Assembly (NCBI GenBank): GCA_964629245.1
Contig: CAZVPZ010000003.1
Location: forward strand, 1 to 47,252
DNA length: 47,252 bases
Source: CAZVPZ01 sp964629245
Lineage (GTDB): Archaea > Nanohalarchaeota > Nanosalinia > Nanosalinales > Nanosalinaceae
Direction of reading: 5' to 3'
The notes under the pieces were generated by a model. It did no database searches, was not told the DNA's origin, and saw only the letters and a list, made by a program, of their open reading frames with translations. The position numbers and the translations under genes are program-made. The first letter of the stretch is position 1. Every line of letters begins with the position of its first letter. Shown piece by piece: positions 25,055-32,701 of this stretch.

Positions 25055-26386
25055 ATGAACATTCTTTTGATTGACATAGATTCCCTACGACCGGACCACT
25101 TGGGATGCTATGGCTATAAAACGGGGAGGACGCCGAATATCGACGCACTGGCTGCAGAATCGGTGATTTTTGAAAACGCCTACACGGCTTCTTCTCCGTC
25201 ACTGCCATCACGCGCCTCCCTGATCTCAGGACGCTACTCGGTCAGTCACGGAGTGGTATCTCACGGTCCTGGGGCGCAGAATATAGAGTCGCCGAAAACT
25301 ATGGAACCGGAGGAACTCAGGGAGTGGGACGGCGATTTAGAAGAATGGTCCACACTGCCGGGGCTTTTCTTCAAAAACAGGATAAAGACCGCTGCGGTAT
25401 CCTCTGAACCCAGGCATCCTGCACCCTGGATAAACAACGATTGGCACCAGTTCTACCAGCCTCAGGAACCAGAGGGCGGGGAAGAGACACACGCTACTGT
25501 ACGGGGCGAGGATGTGGCCGACATCGCGATTGACATCATCGAAAGGGAAGAGGGCTTCCTTCTCTACACCCAGTTCTGGGACCCTCACATTCCCTGTAAC
25601 CGTGACGCGGATGATACAAGAGAATTCTTGGGAACTCTCCCGGGTTACCTTGATTCAACAGAACTAGAGTTCGAGGGCTGGAACTCGCCTCACGGTATCG
25701 ATGTAGAGAGTCCTGAAGACGTCGAGCGAATAATTGCGGGATACGACGCCGAGATAGCCTATGTAGATCTACAGGTCGGCAGGCTGCTTGAGAAGCTCAA
25801 GATAGAAGGCTTATACGATGATACCCTCATAGTCCTGTCGGGGGACCACGGAGAGGAGTTCGGCGAGAACGGTGTTTACCGTGAGCACTGGAGTGTCTAC
25901 GAGGGAACCCAGAGGATACCTTTGCTCGTCAAGCCTCCTTCAGGAGCAGACAGACAGCTCCGGGAGGAACTCGTCACGAATGTCGATATAGCTCCTACAG
26001 TGGCTGACTATGCCGGGCTTGAAGTCCCTGCAAGATGGCAGGGCAGGAGTTTAAGACCCCTCGTCGATAAGGAAAAAGTCTCATGGAGAGATAGCCTAGT
26101 AGTCGATCACGGCCTCTACACCGTCCAGCGTGCGATCATAGATGACGCTGGATGGAAGCTTGTCAGGACCCTGCATCCCGGCGCCAGGGACCTTCCGGAG
26201 ATACAGCTTTTCAACCTTGAAGATGACCCGTATGAAGAGCAGGATCTGTCCGCTGAATTCGGGGAGGAAGTGAAGAGACTGGAAGAAATTAAGGAGAGGT
26301 GGATTGAAAGGCATCTGACCCTTGACCGGGACCCTATCTTGGAATTGGCCGAAAAAGGGCCTGTGGCCTACCGTTATTTCAGGTGA
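25055..26386 (+). CDS. Sulfatase-family hydrolase (Ser-type)
   Basis: This 443-aa protein belongs to the alkaline phosphatase superfamily, sulfatase branch. Asp7 and Asp9 (DIDSLRPDHLG) and Asp264-His265 (SGDHGEEFGE) form the metal site, and Asp176/His178 (WDPHIP) are also typical. The nucleophile motif is SLPSR at 49-53, the Ser version of the C/S-x-P-x-R sequence that is converted to formylglycine. Without a maturase it could instead act as a phosphodiesterase or phosphotransferase. There is no signal peptide, so it is cytoplasmic. The ATG at 25055 lies 26 bp after a TATA-like AAAATTAAG (25024-25032). It overlaps the convergent secreted-protein gene by 8 bp. Confidence 0.88.
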   Translation: MNILLIDIDSLRPDHLGCYGYKTGRTPNIDALAAESVIFENAYTASSPSLPSRASLISGRYSVSHGVVSHGPGAQNIESPKTMEPEELREWDGDLEEWSTLPGLFFKNRIKTAAVSSEPRHPAPWINNDWHQFYQPQEPEGGEETHATVRGEDVADIAIDIIEREEGFLLYTQFWDPHIPCNRDADDTREFLGTLPGYLDSTELEFEGWNSPHGIDVESPEDVERIIAGYDAEIAYVDLQVGRLLEKLKIEGLYDDTLIVLSGDHGEEFGENGVYREHWSVYEGTQRIPLLVKPPSGADRQLREELVTNVDIAPTVADYAGLEVPARWQGRSLRPLVDKEKVSWRDSLVVDHGLYTVQRAIIDDAGWKLVRTLHPGARDLPEIQLFNLEDDPYEEQDLSAEFGEEVKRLEEIKERWIERHLTLDRDPILELAEKGPVAYRYFR

Positions 26387-26993
26387 AAAGACCTCTCAGC
26401 CATTCCACAAAGCCGCTGAGAAACCCGCCTCCACTGCTTCCAAGTTCCGTTTCTGTGGCGGTGTTGTTGCCGTAGTCAGGGTGCTCCACTGTCTTGACCA
26501 GTTCCCCGTCGTGCCTGATCTCAAGCAAGAAACCGGTTTTACTGCTCCCTGCGTTCTGGTTGACCTGGAACGAGGCGGTGTAGCTTACTCCGCCTATGCA
26601 CTGGACGCATACTCCCTGGCCCTCCGGCTTACTGGTGACATCGAAAACGTAGGTGTTGCGCCCTTTCTCCCGGATCTTGTGGTCCAGGATGTGGCAGGGG
26701 TTCGAGGTTATCACAGTGCCGCTGAACTCCACACCTCTCTGGACCGGGTCGCGCTCCCTAGTGAAGAAGTCGCCAACCGTAACGCGGTCAGTTGTATTGG
26801 TAGCGCATGAAGAGCCCTGGCCTGTCAGTTCAGCCCGCCACATCGTGCCGTTCGGACCGGTAGCGGCCGAAGCGGAAGAACCGGAGCCCGAGGTCATTAT
26901 GTGGGGCTGGTCGCCGGAGCCGTTGTATCCCACGACTCCCGCTGAAAGTCCTGTGAGCATGATGACCGCGAGTGCAAGCGTTGCGTGTTTCAT
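26379..26993 (-). CDS. Secreted or surface protein with Cys-rich domain (204 aa)
   Basis: A Sec signal peptide is evident (MKHATLALAVIMLTGLSAGVVG), followed by a Ser/Gly/Thr-rich linker. A beta-rich domain follows with cysteines in SSCATN, NPCHIL and CVQC, which could form disulfides outside the cell. The C terminus is GGGFLSGFVEWLRGLF, an amphipathic or weakly hydrophobic tail that may anchor it. I do not recognise the domain. Potential N-glycosylation sequons (NGT, NTT) are present. The start at 26993 lies about 29 bp after a TATA-like CTTTTTAAAC on the minus strand, with GGGTGA directly before the ATG. Confidence 0.8.
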   Translation of the reverse strand: MKHATLALAVIMLTGLSAGVVGYNGSGDQPHIMTSGSGSSASAATGPNGTMWRAELTGQGSSCATNTTDRVTVGDFFTRERDPVQRGVEFSGTVITSNPCHILDHKIREKGRNTYVFDVTSKPEGQGVCVQCIGGVSYTASFQVNQNAGSSKTGFLLEIRHDGELVKTVEHPDYGNNTATETELGSSGGGFLSGFVEWLRGLFT

Positions 26994-27053
26994 GTCACCC
27001 CATTTCCCGGTCTCTGTTTAAAAAGAGGGGGATTTTGTTCGGTGAAAGCCGAA

Positions 27054-27392
27054 TCAGGGCTTGATGTAGTGGAACCCCTCATCCTGAAGCCGGGTGAGTT
27101 CGCCGACGCCGGAGGGAACGGTCTCCACACTCTCGACGATATCGTCCTCACCTATCTCCCTGTTCTCCAGTGAGTTGCTGCATGCCTTTATCTCAACACC
27201 CTCCTCAATGAACTCTTCGAGGAACTCTTCCGCCTGTGATCCCTGTTTGACCATGTCTACCGCATCTGCGTTCAGGAGAACCACTATCTCGTCTACTTCA
27301 ACAGTTTTGTCATCCATCAGGTTCTGGATGTTGCCCAGGAGTTCGCTCTGCTTCGATACCTCGCTGCTGTTCAGGTGGAAAAGGGTCTTCAT
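27054..27392 (-). CDS. DsrE/DsrF-like protein
   Basis: This 112-aa protein has the alpha/beta DsrE-like fold pattern: an N-terminal strand TLFHLNSS, a central strand-helix EIVVLLNADAVDMV, EGVEIKACSNSL carrying Cys71, and a C-terminal helix with GVGELTRLQDEG. Cys71 is at the place of the reactive cysteine in DsrE/COG1416 proteins involved in sulfur relay. No other sulfur-transfer gene is nearby, so the partner is unknown. It begins 3 bp after the stop of the frameshifted gene upstream and is very likely in the same operon. Confidence 0.82.
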   Translation of the reverse strand: MKTLFHLNSSEVSKQSELLGNIQNLMDDKTVEVDEIVVLLNADAVDMVKQGSQAEEFLEEFIEEGVEIKACSNSLENREIGEDDIVESVETVPSGVGELTRLQDEGFHYIKP

Positions 27393-27395
27393 GCT

Positions 27396-27895
27396 TCAGG
27401 AATAGTTCGGGTCGAACTTCAATTTTTCCCTGTATTCATCAGCCAGCATGTCCACGGCTTCTGCGGCCTCACTCAATCCTCCTCGAAGGTCTCCGGGTTC
27501 GACATCCTCATCGTAAGTGAAGCCGAACGGCCTCACGGCGTTAGAATGCCTCTCAAGATACTCCGGTTCAATCCTGTCGTTGACCGACTCCTGTATGTCG
27601 TATATCTCTGGGCCATGAGACCTTTTTCGATCACGTATTCGGGAGCACCTGATATCGGGACCTCCAGCATACCCCAGATAGTTTTCTCTTCATTATCCCG
27701 GAAGTTGAGGAGTACATATGTACCTCCTCTCCTCAGATCGAACTGGGCGCACTGTCTTTCAGAGTCTTCGGAAAGGAATTCCAGGATATCCTCTATCTCA
27801 TCTTCCAGTCCACTAGGGTGACGCCACTCGGGATGGGTGGCCGCCGACCATATCATCTCTCTGAACCATTCCCCGTTCCTCCTGCTCTCTGCCAT
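27396..27895 (-). CDS. Unknown protein, frameshifted near 27623-27627
   Basis: The frame starting at 27895 reads well for 91 residues up to PEYVIEK, then runs into noncoding-looking sequence and stops at 27533. Shifting one base at the minus-strand run GAAAAAGG (plus-strand T run 27623-27627) restores a protein-like reading (HGPEIYDIQES, EPEYLERHSNAVRPFGF, AAEAVDMLADEYREKLKF). That reading ends at a stop at 27396-27398, 3 bp before the DsrE-like start. The whole product would be 166 aa. The run of five A residues suggests a one-base deletion, either a sequencing error or a real mutation; programmed slippage is less likely. I do not recognise the family. A TATA-like element lies near 27915-27925. 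Confidence 0.7.
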
Positions 27896-28032
27896 CGTTT
27901 AGTCTAAGGTCAAAAAGATTCAAATCTTACCGGGCGGTAAACAGGGCGTCGAGGATATATCTGCTTATCCCTTACTCTTCAACTGCCAGTTGCGGTACTG
28001 TAAGAGTGAAGCAAAAGCTACTCAACAGGTGG

Positions 28033-28218
28033 CTACTTCTCCTTTACTTCTTCCCGTATCGCCTCTTCGTCCATCTCGATGCCGGTCGGTTCAACATCCG
28101 TTTCGTGCTGGAGGCCGTGGTCATTTGTGAAGTGGCGCTGTGCCAGTGAGACCACGTGATCAACGGTGTCGCTCTCTATGACTTCTCCGCAGAGGCCGCA
28201 TGTATATCTGTAAACCAT
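28033..28218 (-). CDS. Small zinc-finger-like protein (DUF1059-like)
   Basis: This 61-aa protein has Cys7-x2-Cys10 (YTCGLCGEVIES) followed by His residues in LAQRHFTNDHGL, a C2H2-like arrangement of the DUF1059 type predicted to bind one metal. The last 25 residues are acidic and helical. The frame is open for seven codons upstream, but a TATA-like CTTTAATAAG (about 28239-28248, minus strand) overlaps that extension and lies about 26 bp before the ATG at 28218, so I place the start there. The function is unknown. A 13-base palindrome (CAACTG-C-CAGTTG, 27980-27992) lies in the gap downstream and has no clear role. Confidence 0.75.
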   Translation of the reverse strand: MVYRYTCGLCGEVIESDTVDHVVSLAQRHFTNDHGLQHETDVEPTGIEMDEEAIREEVKEK

Positions 28219-28311
28219 GGTTTGTCCTTCTCCCGCCACTTATTAAAGAGGTTCGACGAGAAGCGAATCATCTGAAGAGGATTTAAGAAGTACGGGACAG
28301 AAATTGGTTCT

Positions 28312-28887
28312 ATGGAGAACAAAGTAGCGGTCCTGTTCTTGCTGGCCTCTATGGTCGCGGTCTCGGGATGCGTCCAGGGATCCGGGCCGGATAGCGGGAC
28401 AGCGGGTCCCGAGCCCTATCAGGTGCCTGCCGCGGTGGTTACCGTGGAGGCGGAGGTCACTCGCGTAGAAACCCGCAATGTCTCCGGCACAAACCCAGAC
28501 GGTGAGAAGGTCACTTCTCCCGATGATAGCGTGACTCTCGAGATAAGGGAGATAAAGTCCGTGGAGAACCCGGAAGGTGTCGATTACAGCCTCGAAGGAG
28601 GTGACACCCTGACCCTCGCGACCAGGTACGGCGCCAGGCCCGTCCAGGTGATCGAGATCCCCGCTGGGTCCCAGGGCCAGGAAGATGATTCGGCTGTCAG
28701 CCTCACCGAGTGGTCGGAGTGGGAGGGCGGTGGCTTCCTGTTCTTCAGAAAGTCTCAGACTTTTGAGACCAGGAGAATCGTGACCTCCCTTCCAGGTATG
28801 GAGAAAGAAGATATAGTGGAGACGACGCTGGTCTATCCACGGAACAACGGTGTGCAGGAAATCTCCGAGTATACCGTTGTCAGATAG
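28312..28887 (+). CDS. Putative lipoprotein (191 aa)
   Basis: The N terminus is a short lipoprotein signal (MENKVAVLFLLASMVAVSGC) with a VSGC lipobox, so Cys20 would be lipid-modified on the outer face of the membrane. The rest is beta-rich, acidic and extracellular-looking, with an aromatic WSEWEGGGFLFF stretch near 143-155. I do not recognise the domain. A TATA element ATTTAAG at 28281-28287 is centred 28 bp before the ATG, which fits leaderless transcription. It is convergent with the SRPBCC-like gene. Confidence 0.82.
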   Translation: MENKVAVLFLLASMVAVSGCVQGSGPDSGTAGPEPYQVPAAVVTVEAEVTRVETRNVSGTNPDGEKVTSPDDSVTLEIREIKSVENPEGVDYSLEGGDTLTLATRYGARPVQVIEIPAGSQGQEDDSAVSLTEWSEWEGGGFLFFRKSQTFETRRIVTSLPGMEKEDIVETTLVYPRNNGVQEISEYTVVR

Positions 28888-28888
28888 T

Positions 28889-29473
28889 CTACTTTTCCGC
28901 CTTCCTCTTGACTCTTTCTAGGACGCGCTTGACGGTGTACCCCTTGACAGGCCCTATGAGTTTCCACAGAAGCCTGAACTTTTTTTCCCGGCTCTCCTCC
29001 ATGACATCTATCCTTAGCTCGTAGGACAGCAGGGTCTTCCCGTTACCGTAGGGCTGCAGGTAGAAGTTGATCGCGGCTTTGGCGAAACCGGGCCGGTCGA
29101 ACTCTCTGAACTCGTCGGCCTCGATATCCTGTATATTGGGGTTGGGTTTCCAGAACTTTCCCACGACTCCGTAGACCAGTTCGTGGTCGTCCTCTGCCAG
29201 CAGGGTCCAGCCGTGGTCCTCGAGGCTTTCCACTTGGAACTCTTCTGGCACCGACAGCTCCTCCTCTCCCTTCAGGAATTCGGTAATGCGGTCCGGCATC
29301 ACCCTCAGCCATCCCAAGGCCTTGACAAAAACCCCCGAGCGGGAGAGGTCGGTTTCTCTCAGCACTTCCATGACCGTCCCTGGTTCGGCGTCGACCACCA
29401 CGGCACGGACCTGGTTGGTGCCATAGTGCTCCAGGTAGTCCTCGAGTAGCATAGTTATCCCTGAGGCCTCCAT
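28889..29473 (-). CDS. SRPBCC (START-like) domain protein
   Basis: This 194-aa protein resembles the SRPBCC/polyketide-cyclase fold. An initial strand AVVVDAEPGTVMEVLRETD is followed by a helix, then strands (GWTLLAEDDHELVYGVVGKFW, AKAAINFYLQPY, KTLLSYELRIDVM), and a long C-terminal helix (LLWKLIGPVKGYTVKRVLERVKRK). Such proteins bind hydrophobic ligands, lipids or coenzymes. A TTG three codons upstream is possible, but the ATG at 29473 is preferred; a further in-frame ATG at 29452 cannot be excluded. The ligand is unknown. Confidence 0.75.
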   Translation of the reverse strand: MEASGITMLLEDYLEHYGTNQVRAVVVDAEPGTVMEVLRETDLSRSGVFVKALGWLRVMPDRITEFLKGEEELSVPEEFQVESLEDHGWTLLAEDDHELVYGVVGKFWKPNPNIQDIEADEFREFDRPGFAKAAINFYLQPYGNGKTLLSYELRIDVMEESREKKFRLLWKLIGPVKGYTVKRVLERVKRKAEK

Positions 29474-29502
29474 CTTAATCAATCAATGGGCTGTAACGAG
29501 AA

Positions 29503-30132
29503 TCAGTTCCCCTGTCCTGAAGGCGAAGAGGCTGAATCCGGAAGTCCCTCCTGACCGGTGTCGTTGAGGTCTGGGATTTCCTGACTTCCCTGTCGCTCTA
29601 CCTCTACCTCCCTGCCTACGACTCCGCTCTCCGAGATGACAGGCAGGAGGTTGTAACTCTGGTCGCCCCTCCTCACGACCTTTATATCGAAGACGAACTC
29701 GGTCACCTCGTTGGGGGCGACCCTGAAATTCTTGGTTATCATCAGTTTCTCGCTTGGCACCACCACATCGACTTCCTGACCCTCTGAGATACCTTCTACT
29801 TCGGAGACATGAAGCTCTATCTTGGTGTATTCACCTGCTTCAAGCTCTTTCTGGAGTATCTCCTTCGCCTTCTTCCCGGTTACCTTGGTCAGGTCGACTA
29901 TGGGACTTGCGAGCTCGACTTCCGCGTGATCCCCGTCACTCGCGTTGGCCCTGAATAACCTTGCCTCCGAGAAGGTGACGTTGAGGCTCTGGAAATCAGC
30001 TATCGCCGAGGGCTGGTCGCTCACGAGAAGGGTGAAATCTCCTGTCTCTCCCACCGGGGTGTCGCCGGGCGAACCCGTACATCCTGCCGCGGCCACAACT
30101 GAAACAAGCGCAACCAGTATTTTCCAGTCCAT
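29503..30132 (-). CDS. DUF4382-type lipoprotein
   Basis: The N terminus has a signal with an AAGC lipobox (Cys18), so the protein is lipid-anchored outside the cell. The domain from about 30 to 175 fits DUF4382: FTLLVSDQP at the start, FQSLNVTFSEARLF, DLTKVTG, and LEAGEYTKIELHVSE, ending with a beta strand segment FVFDIKVV. DUF4382 proteins are surface proteins of unknown role, common in archaea and some bacteria. The tail is Ser/Gly/Asp-rich and disordered-looking. The start at 30132 lies 27 bp after a TATA-like GCTTTTTAAGC on the minus strand. Confidence 0.87.
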   Translation of the reverse strand: MDWKILVALVSVVAAAGCTGSPGDTPVGETGDFTLLVSDQPSAIADFQSLNVTFSEARLFRANASDGDHAEVELASPIVDLTKVTGKKAKEILQKELEAGEYTKIELHVSEVEGISEGQEVDVVVPSEKLMITKNFRVAPNEVTEFVFDIKVVRRGDQSYNLLPVISESGVVGREVEVERQGSQEIPDLNDTGQEGLPDSASSPSGQGN

Positions 30133-30198
30133 GTAATCCCATTGTCTTCCAGCTTAAAAAGCCGATGTGCCGGAGAAGTTACTTAACAGTTGTTACGT

Positions 30199-30204
30199 GG
30201 AGGT
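30199..30204 (+). promoter_or_regulatory. Shine-Dalgarno site before a GTG start
   Basis: GGAGGT lies 6 nt before the GTG at 30211 and marks that codon as the start rather than the in-frame TTG at 30190. It is one of the few canonical ribosome-binding sites in this mostly leaderless window. Confidence 0.6.
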
Positions 30205-30210
30205 ACTGTT

Positions 30211-30840
30211 GTGCCAGAACGCAGTAATCCGGCCACATACTTCCTTGACACAATGGGGGAGCTTGAGGACGCGAACGATTACCTTGAGTCTCAGACCGCC
30301 CTCTACAGTTCTTCAGTCGACTATTTCAACGAGACACGTGACTACGCCAGGTTCTACGAGTGTGTAGACGAGCTTGTGGCGGCGCTTACGGGCGTCTTCG
30401 ACGTGATGGAAGAGCTTGATAGGATGATAGATGAACCGGTCCAGGTGGAGACCTACACCACCCCGGAGAACGAGATAGTGCCGGATTCTTCCCCGAGGAA
30501 AGCCACGGTCACGCTCAATGGCGTGGATTCCTTCAACTCGATGGTCACTGCCATCGAGAAACTCCAGCGTGAGAACGACCTCAGGCTCGTGACTGATCCC
30601 GAGGACCTAGAGCAGAACGGTGCAGAGGTCGCGATGCTGTCAAATGCTGACTGGATGAAAAACGAGTGGTACAGAGTAGCCCAGTCCTACAGGGAGATAG
30701 CCCGGAGGGAGCCGGAGCTGAGGCAGGAGCCTTGCCTGGATGGGACGCCGGTGGAGAGGCTACTGGAGCACGATAACCCCTATTACAGGCAGAGGGCCGG
30801 GATAATGGAGGAACTCGTCCAGAGGATGTTGGGGTTCTAG
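30211..30840 (+). CDS. Unknown helical protein (209 aa)
   Basis: I do not recognise a family. The first 80 residues are helical with many Tyr and Asp (FYECVDELVAALTGVFDVMEELDRM). A short beta-like middle around KATVTLNGVDSF follows, then a helical C-terminal half with an NEWYRVAQSYREIARREPEL stretch. There is no signal peptide or membrane segment. The GTG start at 30211 is chosen because of the GGAGGT before it. It is the first of four consecutive plus-strand genes (to 33676) that encode mainly helical proteins. Confidence 0.75.
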   Translation: MPERSNPATYFLDTMGELEDANDYLESQTALYSSSVDYFNETRDYARFYECVDELVAALTGVFDVMEELDRMIDEPVQVETYTTPENEIVPDSSPRKATVTLNGVDSFNSMVTAIEKLQRENDLRLVTDPEDLEQNGAEVAMLSNADWMKNEWYRVAQSYREIARREPELRQEPCLDGTPVERLLEHDNPYYRQRAGIMEELVQRMLGF

Positions 30841-30896
30841 TCCAGGCATTCATTGAATTGATAAAGTTCTGGCGACAAACACTGTCGTGTCATCTC

Positions 30897-32120
30897 ATGA
30901 TTGACAGACTTCTTGGTCGGTCGAAGGAACCTGTGGAGATAGAACTGGAGAAGGCAGAAGAAGAGTTCAGGGAGAGAAAGTCGGGCGAGCTTGAAAAGGC
31001 GGATAGAAAGGTCGAGAAACTCCGGTCGGACATACGTGAGGCGCTGGATGAACTCGACGAGACCCTTGAAGAGCTGGAGGGCTATGAGGACACCAAGGGC
31101 AGGACCATAGTTGAGGACGTGATGGATAACATTGTCAGGGACCGGAGGAAGATGATAGACCGTCTCTCACTCCCGGAGGAACTGGATGAGATAGAATCCG
31201 GGCTGGAGGAATTTTTCGAGAAGTTCCAGGCCATGAAACAGAAGGAGGCCGCAGTGATGGAAGAGGTGAAGAAGCAGGACATGATAGCGTCGAAGCTCGG
31301 AGACCTGAAGAAACACCGGGACCGCATCTCTGATCTAATGGAGAACGAGTACAGGACCAGGCTGATATATCAGGATCTGAAAGAGGCGATGGAAAGGAGA
31401 GAGGAACTGGTTGACGAGCTGGAAAATATAGATACAGAGCTACAGGAGCTGGAGCTGGAAGACCTCCAGGAAGAGAAGCGGGAAGCCGCGCGGGAACTTG
31501 AGAGCCTCAGGGGCGGCGAGGAATGGCAGGAGTACGAGGAACTGGGGAAGGAGCTGGAAGAGGTCAGGGAGCAGAGGCGTCAGGTCCGCCAGCAGCTCGG
31601 CAGGGCTGCGGGGAAGATGGAGCGCGGCCTGAAAAAACTGCTCTACCAGGTCCGTAACGGCGACCTTGAGATGGCCGCGGACACATTCGTACTGGAGAAG
31701 ATACGTGACGGTGAGGTCGACGAACTCCTGGAGCTCGACCCGGCAAATGTGGAGGAAGCGGTGGAGGAAGCCGTGAACTCGCTACCCGGGGACCTGATTG
31801 GAGAAAGCCAGGAGGAGAAGTTCCTCTCCGGCTCGGAGGCTTTCCGGGCCATGGAGCAGAAGGTGGAAAAGCTCTCATCACTGGATGGAAAAATTGAATC
31901 GCTGGAGGAACGACTAGGTGAACACCCGGTTCTCGAGAGGGAGCGGGAGCTGGAGAAAAAGATAAACCAGATTGAGCACCGGATAGACCGTGAGGAGGAC
32001 AGGCGTGAAGAGCTGGAGCAGGGGAGGAAAGATAAAGAATCGGAACTCGACCAGCTTGAGGATCGTGTTCGGAAGATCCTCGCGTCCTCGTTCAACAGGG
32101 AGGTAGAGCTCCGGAACTAG
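30897..32120 (+). CDS. Long coiled-coil protein (407 aa)
   Basis: The protein is almost entirely charged helix with strong heptad patterning, at about 15-160, 165-240 and 325-405. A more globular stretch between 245 and 320 contains GDLEMAADTFVLEKIRDGEVDELLELDP. There is no membrane segment, ATPase motif or Cys hook, so it is not an SMC or Rad50 protein. It may be a scaffold or tether. The frame extends 13 codons upstream of 30897, but the ATG there begins the acidic coding composition. I do not recognise a family; simple coiled-coil composition makes remote matches unreliable. Confidence 0.78.
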   Translation: MIDRLLGRSKEPVEIELEKAEEEFRERKSGELEKADRKVEKLRSDIREALDELDETLEELEGYEDTKGRTIVEDVMDNIVRDRRKMIDRLSLPEELDEIESGLEEFFEKFQAMKQKEAAVMEEVKKQDMIASKLGDLKKHRDRISDLMENEYRTRLIYQDLKEAMERREELVDELENIDTELQELELEDLQEEKREAARELESLRGGEEWQEYEELGKELEEVREQRRQVRQQLGRAAGKMERGLKKLLYQVRNGDLEMAADTFVLEKIRDGEVDELLELDPANVEEAVEEAVNSLPGDLIGESQEEKFLSGSEAFRAMEQKVEKLSSLDGKIESLEERLGEHPVLERERELEKKINQIEHRIDREEDRREELEQGRKDKESELDQLEDRVRKILASSFNREVELRN

Positions 32121-32177
32121 CGTCTCTAGACGTTTTTGCACGAAGGTTTTAAGTTGAATCTCCTCTCACTCTCCTTT

Positions 32178-32663
32178 ATGGCAGGAGATGGCGAAGAGGC
32201 AAGGTTGAAGGTCGACGGCATGGATAAGGTCATCGAGGACGCTATCGGGAAGCTTGATGACGGTGTCACGATAGATGAGGAAGTGCTTGAAGAAGCAGAG
32301 GCTGCAGAGGAGGAACTCAAGGACGCTTTCCAGAGGCTGGAACCCCACAAGGATGTGCTTGCAGCGGTAGTGAACATCAACCCTGACAACGACCCTGTGG
32401 ATGAATGGAACCGTGTCATCGATGAACTCGGGCGCGAGATAACTGTAGAAGAGCTGCATGACACCCTCGATGATGTGGAGATAGCCCATCAGGAGGCCCA
32501 GGACGCTATCGAGAAGATACAGGGGATCCACGAAAGGTTCAAGGGGGCGTTCCAGCTCGAAGACGCCGCGGCAACCGAACTCCGGAAGGTCAATAGCGCT
32601 CTCGGGAGTGTGGAGATGGCGGTCGAGCGAGCAGGAGAATTCCTTGAGCGCCACCACGAGTAG
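32178..32663 (+). CDS. Helical acidic protein (161 aa)
   Basis: I do not recognise a family. The protein is very acidic and looks like a bundle of four or five helices, including DEEVLEEAEAAEEELKDAF, LAAVVNINPDNDPVDEWNRVIDEL and VEIAHQEAQDAIEKIQ. No signal or membrane segment is seen. The start at 32178 is set by a TATA-like GTTTTAAG (32146-32153) about 28 bp upstream; an upstream in-frame ATG at 32136 would precede that element and is rejected. It lies between the long coiled-coil gene and another unknown, all on the plus strand. Confidence 0.75.
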   Translation: MAGDGEEARLKVDGMDKVIEDAIGKLDDGVTIDEEVLEEAEAAEEELKDAFQRLEPHKDVLAAVVNINPDNDPVDEWNRVIDELGREITVEELHDTLDDVEIAHQEAQDAIEKIQGIHERFKGAFQLEDAAATELRKVNSALGSVEMAVERAGEFLERHHE

Positions 32664-32701
32664 GCGAATCAGGTTTAAATTTTGACCGCCACCAGGTGAG
32701 C

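Noticed and set aside
27375..27821. Plus-strand open frame of 148 codons
   Set aside because: It overlaps the frameshifted minus-strand gene, whose two-frame reading is acidic and protein-like; the plus-strand reading is not.
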